Made by a program: the position numbers and the translations under genes
Shown: in pieces, positions 17,048 to 26,249 of the stretch
Layout of the letters: each line of letters starts with the position of its first letter
How positions within the stretch are numbered: position 1 is the first letter of the stretch
Notes under the pieces: model-generated
Told to the model about the DNA's origin: nothing
The model's database searches: none
Seen by the model: the letters and a program-made list of their open reading frames with translations, nothing else
NCBI RefSeq assembly: GCF_003003005.1
Contig: NZ_PVTR01000002.1
Span: 396,831 to 460,830 of the forward strand
Direction: 5' to 3'
DNA from: Mongoliibacter ruber
GTDB lineage: Bacteria > Bacteroidota > Bacteroidia > Cytophagales > Cyclobacteriaceae
Length of the DNA stretch: 64,000 nucleotides

Positions 17048-20000
17048 TTAAAAACCTGACTTGATATACTTCAAAAGAGAATAATAGCATTTTTCTAGTT
17101 CAGGAAAAGCATCACGGATTTCAGATTTCCCATTCATACTCTCCATATTTTCAGCTCTTTTGGCCATTTTATGGAGTTTCAAGCTAAGTGCCATTCCTTT
17201 GATTTTGTGAAGGAGGGACACAATTTCCGCTTCATTGAATTTGGATATGGCCAGTTTGAGCTGATTTAGACTTTCACTCAATTCTTGGGCTCCTTCAGTT
17301 AAAATATCTTTAAACAAATCTTCATCTCCACCCAAAAGATTTAAAAGCCCTTCTTTGTCAAAAATGTCCTTGTTGATTTCCTCTCCCTTAGATTCTGGGT
17401 TGAGGATTAATTCTGTTACCTCTAGCAATTTTTGTTTTTCTATGGGTTTGGTAAGAAAATAATCCATACCGGCCTCCATGCAGTTTTCCCGCTCACTTTG
17501 TAAAGCACCGGCAGTAAGGGCTACTATAGGTACCCTGATTTTGCCTTTTGTTTCGAGTTCCCTTATTTCTCGGGTAGCTTCATAGCCGTCTTTGACAGGC
17601 ATTTGTACGTCCATAAAAATCAAATCCGGGCTTTCTTTTCTGTAAAGGCTTACTGCTTCTTGCCCATGCTGCGCTTCGATGATTTGTGCTTGAGGATAGT
17701 AATTACGGATGACGGTTTTGAGTAGCAGCATATTGAGTGAGACATCTTCTGCTATCAGAATCTTCAATTTATCTTTGCTTTTTCCTCCTATATTACTTCC
17801 ATTTCCGGATTCACTGTCAGGAGTAATTTTATCTGCAATCTGATTGTTGCTCAGTTTGTTGAGGCTGTAAAAAAGTTCGGATATTTTGGCAGGCTTGATG
17901 AGTTTGATGTCAATAGACAGTTCCTTAATATGTTGGTCAAGCTTCGCATCATCTGCAGAGCTGTAAAGTATAATCTTTGGTTGTTTCTCCGGATACTTGG
18001 TGGATAAGAGCTTTTTCATTTCTCTTATTGTACTGATGCCATCCATAAATGGCATATGATAATCCACGATGTATACGTCGAAGTCAGCCCCTTTTTCAAG
18101 AAGTGTCAAAGCTGAGATTCCGTTGTCAACCGACTCGGACTTTATACCCCAATGGGCTAGGATGTCTCTAAGTATAATCCTGTTATTCTTGTTGTCATCG
18201 ATTACCAGTACTTTTTTGATACTTGTTATCTCCCCGGTTTCAATTTCAGACTTTGAACTGTAAGGTTTTCTGATGGAAAAAGAGAATACAGAGCCTTTTC
18301 CTTCTTGAGATTCCAGTGTTATTTTGGAATCCATTTTTTCAGCAAGCATTTGGGAAATCACCAGTCCGAGTCCTGTACCTCCAAATTTCCTTGTGGTAGA
18401 AGAATCCGCCTGCGAAAAGGACTTAAATAGCTTGTTTTTTTGTTCCTCTGAAATTCCAATGCCGGTGTCTCTGATAGAAAAAGTGAAGATACCTTCCTCA
18501 CCGTCTGGCTCAAAATTGACACTTAATTCAACCTCTCCTTTTTCTGTAAACTTGATGGCATTACTTAGTAAGTTGACCAGAATTTGCTTCAGTCGGATTT
18601 GATCTACAATAATATAGCGAGGAATATCCACCTGAATATTGAGAAGGAATTCGATATTCTTCTTGGCTGTATTGTACTTTACAATATCAGCTGTTTGCTC
18701 TGCAAGCTCTACCAAGTCTGTTTCTACTTCTTCCAGATCCAGTTTGCCTGCCTCAATTTTTGAGAAATCAAGGATGTCATTGATTATTCCTAAAAGTGAG
18801 TGGGCGGAAATATTGGCACTTGTGACATATTGTAACTGCTCGTTATTGAGGTCTGTATTGATCAGGAGGTCTGTAAATCCAATTACCCCATTCAATGGTG
18901 TTCGGATTTCATGGCTCATATTCGCCAAAAACTCGGATTTGGATTTATTGGCGGCTTCAGCTTCTTCTTTTGCTTTTATAAGGCTTCGCTCCAAGGTTGC
19001 CCGCTTTTTGATATTGACGAGCATTTCTGCATAGACGAGTAGTAATTGTTGCTCAGTATCGGAGTAATGGTGCACCTCATTTACCCAATCAAATCCTACA
19101 AAACCCATGAGTTCGTTTCCATTGAGCATGGGAAAAGTAATAAGTGTCTTGATACCCTGTGGTTCTATGATTTCTCTGAGCGTATCATCATCGAGGGTTT
19201 CAATATCAGGGACGCCGAAAATTTCTTTTCGTTGGTGTTTTTCCACCCAGTGAGGCATATATTCCATTGGCAAACCTTGAAGATTTGCAATCTCTGGGGT
19301 GATTCCCTCAGCACACCATTCAAATGTGTTGTTGCCTATCTGGTTTTCAAGATCATAGTCAAAGATATAAGCCCTGTCAGCCTCTACAAATTGGGCAAGT
19401 TGCTCCAAAGAGTACTGAATGTTTTTTTCCAGGTCTTTGATGTCCATGTTGATATACGTGGAGGAAATATCAATCATGATCTGCTGAAGCTTCAACTGTT
19501 TGTTGATGGTCTTTTGGGACGCTTCATGCATGCTGATATCTTGAATCAGTCCTATCAAACGCACCGTTTCACCATTTTCGATGATAGGGTTGATAGAGAT
19601 TTTGACTGATTTTTCTTTACCTGCCGGAGTGATCAAGGTTGAAGAGATTTCATTTTTGTTTTGATTCTGAATGGAATCCTCTACAGCTTGTTTAAGTTTT
19701 TTCTGACCTTCTGGATCAAGGTATTCAAGGTTCTTATTGGGGTCTGGGTGGTAGCTTTTATCTAACTCATAGATTGAATAGACTTCATTTGTCCATTTAA
19801 AATCCTTCCTGACCAGATCCCACTCCCAGCCACCAAGATTGGCCATTTTTTGAGCATCATTCAGAAGTTGCCGATCTCTCAATTGCTGAAGGGCTAATTT
19901 TTTTCGCTCACTGATATCACGAGAACTGGCAATCACATATCCTTCACCATCCATTTGTAGGTATTTCACTGTGACTTCCACAGGTACGATAGCCCCCGTT

Positions 20001-20278
20001 ACAATATTTTTGTTCACGCTCTCAATGGTCAAAAAATCAACTTTTTTTAATTCTTCCAGGTGAGATTCCCAAGCTTTAGGATCTTCGAAAGTTTTTTCAA
20101 AATCTCCTACATGATATTGATCTGAGTCGCTCATTTGGATTCCAAGCCTATCACTTGATGTCTTATTGATATAAAAAAGCTGCCCATTTTCCGTGGCTAT
20201 CTGCACACCATCTGATGAGTTTTCTATAAGGCTTTGCATTAACCTTAATCTCTCTTCTACTGATTTCTGACTTGGCAT
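17048..20278 (-). CDS. Cytoplasmic hybrid sensor histidine kinase (PAS-PAS-GAF-HK-REC-REC-HPt)
   Basis: This 1076-residue protein has, in order: PAS (about 12-125), PAS (about 135-250), GAF (about 270-430), HisKA with the phospho-acceptor His in FLANMSHEIRTPLNG, and HATPase (NLLSNAIKFTEKG; DTGIGIS; GGTGLGL). Then come receiver 1 (VLVIDDN and VDYHMPFMDG, about 690-810), receiver 2 (ILIAEDV and MDVQMPVKDG, about 845-965) and an HPt domain (LLHKIKGMALSL). No membrane segment is predicted, so the signal is cytosolic or diffusible. The chain is a complete four-step phosphorelay in one protein and has no DNA-binding output; the response regulator must be elsewhere. Its place inside the exopolysaccharide locus suggests control of polymer production, which is inference. 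Confidence 0.92.
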   Translation of the reverse strand: MPSQKSVEERLRLMQSLIENSSDGVQIATENGQLFYINKTSSDRLGIQMSDSDQYHVGDFEKTFEDPKAWESHLEELKKVDFLTIESVNKNIVTGAIVPVEVTVKYLQMDGEGYVIASSRDISERKKLALQQLRDRQLLNDAQKMANLGGWEWDLVRKDFKWTNEVYSIYELDKSYHPDPNKNLEYLDPEGQKKLKQAVEDSIQNQNKNEISSTLITPAGKEKSVKISINPIIENGETVRLIGLIQDISMHEASQKTINKQLKLQQIMIDISSTYINMDIKDLEKNIQYSLEQLAQFVEADRAYIFDYDLENQIGNNTFEWCAEGITPEIANLQGLPMEYMPHWVEKHQRKEIFGVPDIETLDDDTLREIIEPQGIKTLITFPMLNGNELMGFVGFDWVNEVHHYSDTEQQLLLVYAEMLVNIKKRATLERSLIKAKEEAEAANKSKSEFLANMSHEIRTPLNGVIGFTDLLINTDLNNEQLQYVTSANISAHSLLGIINDILDFSKIEAGKLDLEEVETDLVELAEQTADIVKYNTAKKNIEFLLNIQVDIPRYIIVDQIRLKQILVNLLSNAIKFTEKGEVELSVNFEPDGEEGIFTFSIRDTGIGISEEQKNKLFKSFSQADSSTTRKFGGTGLGLVISQMLAEKMDSKITLESQEGKGSVFSFSIRKPYSSKSEIETGEITSIKKVLVIDDNKNNRIILRDILAHWGIKSESVDNGISALTLLEKGADFDVYIVDYHMPFMDGISTIREMKKLLSTKYPEKQPKIILYSSADDAKLDQHIKELSIDIKLIKPAKISELFYSLNKLSNNQIADKITPDSESGNGSNIGGKSKDKLKILIAEDVSLNMLLLKTVIRNYYPQAQIIEAQHGQEAVSLYRKESPDLIFMDVQMPVKDGYEATREIRELETKGKIRVPIVALTAGALQSERENCMEAGMDYFLTKPIEKQKLLEVTELILNPESKGEEINKDIFDKEGLLNLLGGDEDLFKDILTEGAQELSESLNQLKLAISKFNEAEIVSLLHKIKGMALSLKLHKMAKRAENMESMNGKSEIRDAFPELEKCYYSLLKYIKSGF

Positions 20279-20441
20279 ATTAAAACAAAAGATTTTGTGG
20301 GCTGAGGGAGTATAGGATTTTTAATTTCTAGCCAATTTCCACTTATATACAATATTCATATAAGTTTTTTCTATTCCAAAAACGATTTGAAATTAGGGAT
20401 GAAATGCTGTTTTTCATAGACAAATGGTCTATTAAATTTCC

Positions 20442-21566
20442 TTATTTGAGAATTTGAATGAATGAATCCATAAATGCTTCTCTCGAAAAGAATTTCCATC
20501 TCTCACTGCCTTTTTCCTCAAGCCTTTTTTTCAATAAGGGATCATCGACTACCAATCGTATTTTAGCAGCAAGATCGCTTACATTGCCTGTCTGATGTAT
20601 CACAGCGGCATCTCCTGCAATTTCTTGAAGAGCGGCCTGATCTGAAATGATCACAGGTATCCCCGCTCGCATAGCTTCTATCACGGGAATTCCAAACCCT
20701 TCATTAGAAGATGGAAAAACATAGGCAAAAGCATGGTCATAAAGGGTTTTGACTTCTTTATCAGGCAAAAATCCTGTCAACTTCACCCGCTGTTCCAGTT
20801 TTTTTTCATGTACTAGATCATATACCTTGTCATAATCGTCCAAGGCTTTGCTAAGTCCTCTTTCTCCAACCAAGACAAGCGCTATATCTTCAACTCCCTG
20901 AGACAGGACTTCTGCATAAGCTTCGACCAATACAGGAAGAAGCTTTCTCTTATCAAAACTTCCCACATGGAGGAGGTATTTGCCTGATTGAAGGCCAAAT
21001 GTCTTCAAAGCCTCATCAGAATCGGATTTGGGAAGTAACTTAGGGCATTGGTAAATGACCTCAATTGGATTTCCAATACCTGAATATTGAAGCAATGCTT
21101 TTTTTGAATACTCACTTGTTGTAATAACAATACTGTCTCCTTTGAGGCCTTTATGTATCATTTTGATGAAATATTCTCTCCAGCGAGCATTATAATTTTC
21201 GGGCATTTGCCAGAAAAAGGCATCATGTACAACAGTCAGTTTTTTACAGTGCAAGGGAGTGGCTGGAGCCACAAAGTCAAAACAAATCAAAGTATCAGCT
21301 TTTTCTGTTCTTACTTTTAATGGTAAAATAACCTGTTTCCAAAGGAAGTAATAAATGTGATACCAGAGTTTTCTCCACTTTGGAACATTGCCTCTGAAAA
21401 ATGTTTTCTCGGATTGTTTGGCAGGGTCATGTGTGAAAATCCAATCTATATGCGCTTGCGGATTTTCCTCAACAGCTTTGCTGAATTCAAGCATGTAGGT
21501 TTTGATTCCAGTCAGGGCCGTGTTCAGGTAAAAGAAGTCGACCAGTACGCGCTTTTTTTCTTTCAT
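20442..21566 (-). CDS. Glycosyltransferase family 4 (GT-B)
   Basis: I use ATG 21564-21566, giving 374 residues and a 4-bp ATGA overlap with the stop of the polymerase gene; the open frame extends 25 codons further, but without homologous-looking sequence. The C-terminal GT1 half shows LLHVGSFDKRKLLPVLVEAY, VKLTGFLPDKEVKTLYDHA and AYVFPSSNEGFGIPVIEAM with the E-x7-E pattern, then PVIISDQAALQEIAGDAA. This places it with mannosyltransferase-like GT4 enzymes of O-antigen and exopolysaccharide clusters. It is the last gene of the minus-strand unit that begins with the flippase and GT2 genes. Confidence 0.88.
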   Translation of the reverse strand: MKEKKRVLVDFFYLNTALTGIKTYMLEFSKAVEENPQAHIDWIFTHDPAKQSEKTFFRGNVPKWRKLWYHIYYFLWKQVILPLKVRTEKADTLICFDFVAPATPLHCKKLTVVHDAFFWQMPENYNARWREYFIKMIHKGLKGDSIVITTSEYSKKALLQYSGIGNPIEVIYQCPKLLPKSDSDEALKTFGLQSGKYLLHVGSFDKRKLLPVLVEAYAEVLSQGVEDIALVLVGERGLSKALDDYDKVYDLVHEKKLEQRVKLTGFLPDKEVKTLYDHAFAYVFPSSNEGFGIPVIEAMRAGIPVIISDQAALQEIAGDAAVIHQTGNVSDLAAKIRLVVDDPLLKKRLEEKGSERWKFFSREAFMDSFIQILK

Positions 21567-22960
21567 GCCAATACTGGTTTTTGGTAACGTATGGACTGAT
21601 AAGCATTGACACTGTATCCCAGCATCCACCAGGTAATCCAAGACACGTAAGTGTATACCTCGGCATTGGCGGTGAAGAGCGGCAGGAGTAAGCCTACTCT
21701 GACAGCAGCCGCTACAAAAGCAAGCCTTGCGGTCATGGTGTTATCAGTTTGGTTAAACACTTTGAGGGCTGTAACAATGGCATAGCCAAGGAGTAAGATG
21801 TACAGAAACATGCCCAGCCAACCCAATTGGACGCCATAGATTAAAAATTGGTTTTCACCGCCCACACGGAGTTCATCTTCCACAGAGCCAACATTGCCAC
21901 TCATGGCTAACCCTATTCCCATTGGATTGGCAATCATAGAATCCAGCGCCAAAAGCCATTCAACCAAATGACCAACGGACGAAGTATTCTCGAATGTGAT
22001 GGTATCCACTACGAAGAAATAGAAATCCTCTGAAGCGAAAAACAGCACATAAATCACAAAAAGGAGGACCAATCCAGCTCCTGAAAGTATAAGCTTATAC
22101 AACCTGAAAATAACTGCCACAAAGAAAATCATTACAAAGAAGGCTAGAAATGCTGCTCTTGACGCTGCAAAAAACAAACTTCCTAGCGAACACATCATCA
22201 CCACTGTAGGAATCAGCCAATTTTCCCGCTTGCTAGTCAAAAACCAAATCAGACCTGCAGCAAAGCCCATCAATACGGAACTGGCAAGTTCAAGAGGATC
22301 CGAAAAAAAGGAAGCCAATCTTTTGGTAACAGCTTGTGTTTCAAAAGTCCAAGTCAGGTCAAAATGTCCTGTTGGCTCAATGTCATTGATAGCCATATTG
22401 AATAAGGCATATCCTGTAAGTGATTGAAGATGCGTGTCTATAGTCTTTTCGAAAATATTGACCAAAAATGCCCCTACTGCAATAATGAATATCCCACGAA
22501 ATATCAGGCGTACTTCCTTATCCGAAAAACGGGTATTTCTTCCCATAAAATAGACCAAACCCGGAATAAGCATATTTTTGAAATACAAAGCTTTGTTGAC
22601 TGGACTGGCTGCACCTAGAGGTAAAATCATGTAGGCTAAGGCCAAACCCAGGAAAGCAAGGTAGAAGTAATCTACAGTATGTAGACGGAAGGGGTATTCG
22701 AATATGTTTTTTTGAAAGAATAAAAATCCTGCAAGGGAGGCTAGGACTACGATTTCTTTCAGGAACTGAAAGATATTCACGATCAATGGCGAGTTCGTCG
22801 CCAGGTATACAACACTGAGTGTAGTGATGTAAAATGGAAGAAAAAAGAGGAGAAAATATACCCCATATTCCCATTTGCTGTGCATCAACATTTGGTTGAG
22901 CACCCAAAAGAGCAATACCGTAGTCAAAAGCGATATCAATAAAAAGAATATCAAGGACAT
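21563..22960 (-). CDS. O-antigen/exopolysaccharide polymerase-like membrane protein (Wzy type)
   Basis: The start at ATG 22958-22960 (MSLIFFLLIS) gives 465 residues; a longer frame exists upstream but lies within the GT2 gene. About ten to twelve hydrophobic helices run through the protein. A large soluble loop lies near residues 330-380 before the last helices, as in O-antigen ligase/polymerase proteins (Wzy_C-like region with LDSMIANPMGIGLAMSG). It likely joins lipid-linked repeat units in the periplasm. It overlaps the GT2 gene by 10 bp and the GT4 gene by 4 bp. Wzy proteins have weak sequence conservation, so the call rests on topology and context. Confidence 0.82.
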   Translation of the reverse strand: MSLIFFLLISLLTTVLLFWVLNQMLMHSKWEYGVYFLLFFLPFYITTLSVVYLATNSPLIVNIFQFLKEIVVLASLAGFLFFQKNIFEYPFRLHTVDYFYLAFLGLALAYMILPLGAASPVNKALYFKNMLIPGLVYFMGRNTRFSDKEVRLIFRGIFIIAVGAFLVNIFEKTIDTHLQSLTGYALFNMAINDIEPTGHFDLTWTFETQAVTKRLASFFSDPLELASSVLMGFAAGLIWFLTSKRENWLIPTVVMMCSLGSLFFAASRAAFLAFFVMIFFVAVIFRLYKLILSGAGLVLLFVIYVLFFASEDFYFFVVDTITFENTSSVGHLVEWLLALDSMIANPMGIGLAMSGNVGSVEDELRVGGENQFLIYGVQLGWLGMFLYILLLGYAIVTALKVFNQTDNTMTARLAFVAAAVRVGLLLPLFTANAEVYTYVSWITWWMLGYSVNAYQSIRYQKPVLA

Positions 22961-23889
22961 AATGGGTCGGAGCTTTGATGGTCCATAAATAATCCGTCTC
23001 TGATGCCTTTGGCTACAGCTTTCATTTTTTTGAACCTTCCTCTGACACAAAAGTAAGACATCCAGCCAACATACTTCAATAGATGGTAAGGCCATGCTAA
23101 TACAGCATTTATTGAAGAATGATGCCTGCGAAGCTGAAAGAGTTGGTTTCTGGAATGTAAGTAAAAGACTGTAGGGCTTAGCACTCCTTCCTCGGAGTTG
23201 TTTTTGGAAGATGCATTCCCTTCATGATAAATGATGCTCTTTGGGGCAAGTTTGATCTTAAAACCTGCTTTTCGGATTCTCAGTGACCAGTCTACATCTT
23301 CGAAATAGGCAAAAAAGGCATTGGCCAATCCCCCTGTTTTGGTTAGAATTTCATCTGAGAACAGCAAACAACATCCAGTAGCCCATTCAAGGTCTACTTC
23401 TTCGATTTTATAATTTTTGAGCCTTTTTCTATCTCCTAGCGTTTTGGAAATGCCCAGCAAGTTATTGTATGCCCCTCCTGCACTCCATATGATTTCCGGT
23501 GAATCTTGAAAAAGTATCAAAGGTTGGACTAAGCCTATTTTTGGTTCAGACTCAAAACAGTCCATAAGTCTATCGAGAAAATCAGGGCTGACCTCTGTGT
23601 CATTGTTGAGGAGCATGAAATACCGGAATCCCAAATTCTTTGCATGCTGTATGCCGATGGTGTTTCCTCCAGTGAAGCCCAGATTTTTTTCATTGGGTAA
23701 AAAATGATGCTGCGGAAATTCAAGTTTTAATTTTTGGAGAGAATCATCTTCAGATCCATTGTCTACCACAAAGACAGCATATTCCGGATAGCTGATTTTC
23801 TCCAAAGAATGCAGACAGCTTCGGGTATGGGAATAGCCATTCCAATTAAGAATGATGATGGCTACCGAAGAGTGCTTTTTGGAATCCAT
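22951..23889 (-). CDS. Glycosyltransferase family 2 (GT-A)
   Basis: The 312 residues begin VAIIILNWNGYSHTRSCLHS, the standard GT2 strand. VVDNGSEDDS follows, and the DxD-type metal site appears as LLNNDTEVSP. ATGCCLLF and FFAYFEDVDWSLRIRKAGF are typical of rhamnosyltransferase-like GT2 enzymes. A basic C-terminal segment follows. It overlaps the flippase gene by 44 bp upstream and the polymerase gene by 10 bp downstream. It should add a sugar to the lipid-linked repeat unit on the cytoplasmic side. Confidence 0.9.
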   Translation of the reverse strand: MDSKKHSSVAIIILNWNGYSHTRSCLHSLEKISYPEYAVFVVDNGSEDDSLQKLKLEFPQHHFLPNEKNLGFTGGNTIGIQHAKNLGFRYFMLLNNDTEVSPDFLDRLMDCFESEPKIGLVQPLILFQDSPEIIWSAGGAYNNLLGISKTLGDRKRLKNYKIEEVDLEWATGCCLLFSDEILTKTGGLANAFFAYFEDVDWSLRIRKAGFKIKLAPKSIIYHEGNASSKNNSEEGVLSPTVFYLHSRNQLFQLRRHHSSINAVLAWPYHLLKYVGWMSYFCVRGRFKKMKAVAKGIRDGLFMDHQSSDPLCP

Positions 23890-25162
23890 AGAAAAGGTCT
23901 TTGTTGTTTTTGTAGATCAATATTGTACAAATCATGAAAATCACCACTTCGGTGGAAAGGAGGGCAATGCAAAGCCCTACACCTCCAAATTGGGAAGTAA
24001 GTCCGATAGAAGCAAATAACATGAAAACACACATTTGCCAAGAAGCTTTGAATAGTTGGTCTTTTTGGTCGGTCACAAGCAGCATAGTGACATTGATGAT
24101 ATTCAGACAAGCTAAAAATGGTACAAAGGCCAAAATTTTCAGAAATAAAATGGCTTCTTCCAAGGGCTCTTTCGCCAGCACTTCCACAATAAACGGGGCG
24201 GTAAAGAAGGTGAAAATCGATAGGCCAGTTCCCAGTGAAAGGGTTACGAGGTAGGTTTTTTTTAGAAAATTAAAAAAACCAGGCAAGTTGCTTTGGTACA
24301 GCTTGGAAGCATTTGGATAGATAGCCTGAATGATCAAAGCTGGCAGCATGCGCAATACCATAGTAATTCTTTCGGCCAAACTAAACATCCCCAAGGTAGC
24401 GGCTGCGGAAAAAAAGCTTAGCACAATCAATCCGCCATTGATGGAAATGTGAGAGGCCAAGTTGGAAAGAAAAAGCAACAGGTTTTCTTTCAAAGACAAG
24501 TAGATCTGTTTAAACCGAGGTTTGTAAAACCGGATTTCAAGAGCATAATGGATATAGAGCAACAGCAATAAATTGATGCCCAAAGCAGAACCTCCTAAGA
24601 GAAAATTCACCCATTTGGCTTGTTCTGGCCTGTGAATAAACAAGACAATTCCCATCAAAAACAACAATTTGCTGAAGACATTGGCGATGGAAATCAACTT
24701 CATTTTTTCCATCCCCTGGAAAAACCATAAGGGTAACGTGGCTTCAGAAAAAAGAAGCAATACTGAAAAGACCAATATAACCTGGTATTCTGTAAACAAT
24801 CCAAGTCCATAAACCCCTATCAAAATCAAAAGGGTAGCGAGTGTGGCAAGTAGAAATTTGCTTGAGATGATATTGGAAAAAACATGAGATAACTGTTCTC
24901 TATTTTCTTGGATAACAGCGACCTCTCTTGGGCCACTGAGGTTATACCCAAAACCTACCAAAATATTCATCAAGATGATGACAGAAAGGGCCAGGTTTAC
25001 CAGTCCAAACTGATCTACTCCGATTGATTGAATGAGCAATGGCATTGAAATCAATGATATCAGGATATTGGATGCTTGGATGATCACCAGAAAAATAAAG
25101 TTCTGAATGGATTTGTTCCTAATCAGGTGGCTAAATGGAAAAGAGGATATTTTTTCAAGCAT
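23846..25162 (-). CDS. Polysaccharide flippase (Wzx, MATE/MOP superfamily)
   Basis: The protein has 438 residues with about twelve membrane helices and the Polysacc_synt opening (QNFIFLVIIQASNILISLIS, then VDQFGLVNLALS). A PREVA segment follows the second helix (YNLSGPREVAV), a hallmark of O-antigen flippases. It should move the lipid-linked repeat unit from the cytoplasmic to the periplasmic face. Its end overlaps the GT2 gene by 44 bp, and it starts 10 bp downstream of the Wzz gene stop. The order Wza, Wzz, Wzx, GT2, Wzy, GT4 is therefore one compact minus-strand transcription unit. Confidence 0.92.
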   Translation of the reverse strand: MLEKISSFPFSHLIRNKSIQNFIFLVIIQASNILISLISMPLLIQSIGVDQFGLVNLALSVIILMNILVGFGYNLSGPREVAVIQENREQLSHVFSNIISSKFLLATLATLLILIGVYGLGLFTEYQVILVFSVLLLFSEATLPLWFFQGMEKMKLISIANVFSKLLFLMGIVLFIHRPEQAKWVNFLLGGSALGINLLLLLYIHYALEIRFYKPRFKQIYLSLKENLLLFLSNLASHISINGGLIVLSFFSAAATLGMFSLAERITMVLRMLPALIIQAIYPNASKLYQSNLPGFFNFLKKTYLVTLSLGTGLSIFTFFTAPFIVEVLAKEPLEEAILFLKILAFVPFLACLNIINVTMLLVTDQKDQLFKASWQMCVFMLFASIGLTSQFGGVGLCIALLSTEVVIFMICTILIYKNNKDLFYGFQKALFGSHHHS

Positions 25163-25172
25163 TTCAATTCTC

Positions 25173-26246
25173 CTATCCTTGTTTTTCTTCTATATGAAGT
25201 CGGTACAACTCACTGAAATAAAGGTAAAGCAAGGCAAATAGGCCTAAAATAACCGCGCCAAATACCATCCCTTTCAATAACTTGATTTCGGTTCTTTTGA
25301 GTGGAAATCTTGGAGTATCGATAATCTGAATCAAAGGAGAATTATTGCGGTGGTTGACTTTGGCAATTTCAAGGTTTTTGACGATTTCTGTGTACACAGC
25401 TGTAGAAGCCTGCACATCTACCTGTCGCTTTCTCGCGTCGACAGTGGCCGCCTGCAATAAGGGGTTTGGATTAGGTACCCTATCTGTGCTGCTGGCAAAA
25501 GCCAAGAGACTTTCGTCTAAAATTTTTCTGACGCTATCTGCCTGTGATTGTAAGATCAAAAGGTTCTCTGCAGTTTTTTTGGTTTTGGTCTCGAAGTAAA
25601 AACTGTTGACCTTCTCCACAAGTGTTTCATTCAATACCTTTGCGAAGGCCTCATCTTTAGAAGATACATTTACCTGAATGATGGTAAGTTTTCGGTTTGG
25701 CTTTTCTACTGATAATTGCTTTTCCCGAATCAGCTTTGCGATTTCTTTGACCACAGAGTCTTGAGAGACGGAGAAGTTTTCACGAGGGATAGAAAAATCC
25801 ATTCCACTGAGGTCCACTTTTCTTTTCCACTTACTCTCCAACTCATTGAAACTGATATAGCGGTCAATTAAAAGTTGGTTTTCATCAAAGTCGCTGAGCA
25901 AAGTTTTGCCGAGCATATTGTCAGAGCGGTAAAGCTCCATGATATTGTCACCTTGAAAAAGCCCACTGGAGGATCCCAGGGAGCCAATGTTGACACCCAC
26001 CAAAGAGGCAAGTCCTGACATTTGTCCCAAACCGGACATATCCGACTCTTCCAACACAAAAGTGGTTTCGGCATGATAAACAGGTTTTTTTAAAATAGAC
26101 GCTATGGCACCCAAAGCCAAACCTACCAAACCTACCAAGAGGAGTGTTTTCCATTTTCCCACAAAATAACCAGTCCAATACTTAAATCTTAGGACCACTT
26201 CCCTCAAGGTGATTTTATCATCTACGATATGTTTTTGATCAGCCAT
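25173..26246 (-). CDS. Chain-length determinant protein (Wzz family), no kinase domain
   Basis: The protein has 357 residues. A first membrane helix (about 30-50, LLLVGLVGLALGAIASIL) is followed by a Wzz-type periplasmic segment (VYHAETTFVLEESD) and a coiled-coil helical region (about 200-290). The second membrane helix is near 325-348, preceded by a PRFPLKRTEIK proline-rich motif. There is no fused or adjacent BY-kinase domain, so regulation of chain length must use either no kinase or one encoded elsewhere. The start lies 3 bp after the stop of the export protein gene, showing close coupling. Confidence 0.9.
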   Translation of the reverse strand: MADQKHIVDDKITLREVVLRFKYWTGYFVGKWKTLLLVGLVGLALGAIASILKKPVYHAETTFVLEESDMSGLGQMSGLASLVGVNIGSLGSSSGLFQGDNIMELYRSDNMLGKTLLSDFDENQLLIDRYISFNELESKWKRKVDLSGMDFSIPRENFSVSQDSVVKEIAKLIREKQLSVEKPNRKLTIIQVNVSSKDEAFAKVLNETLVEKVNSFYFETKTKKTAENLLILQSQADSVRKILDESLLAFASSTDRVPNPNPLLQAATVDARKRQVDVQASTAVYTEIVKNLEIAKVNHRNNSPLIQIIDTPRFPLKRTEIKLLKGMVFGAVILGLFALLYLYFSELYRLHIEEKQG

Positions 26247-26249
26247 TTT

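Noticed and set aside
19046-19609. 187-codon plus-strand frame
   Set aside because: Antisense to the GAF and PAS region of the hybrid kinase; no protein-like features of its own.
20341-20370. ACTTATAT / ATATAAGT inverted repeat followed by six T
   Set aside because: A weak all-AT stem with no plus-strand gene upstream; not reported as a terminator.
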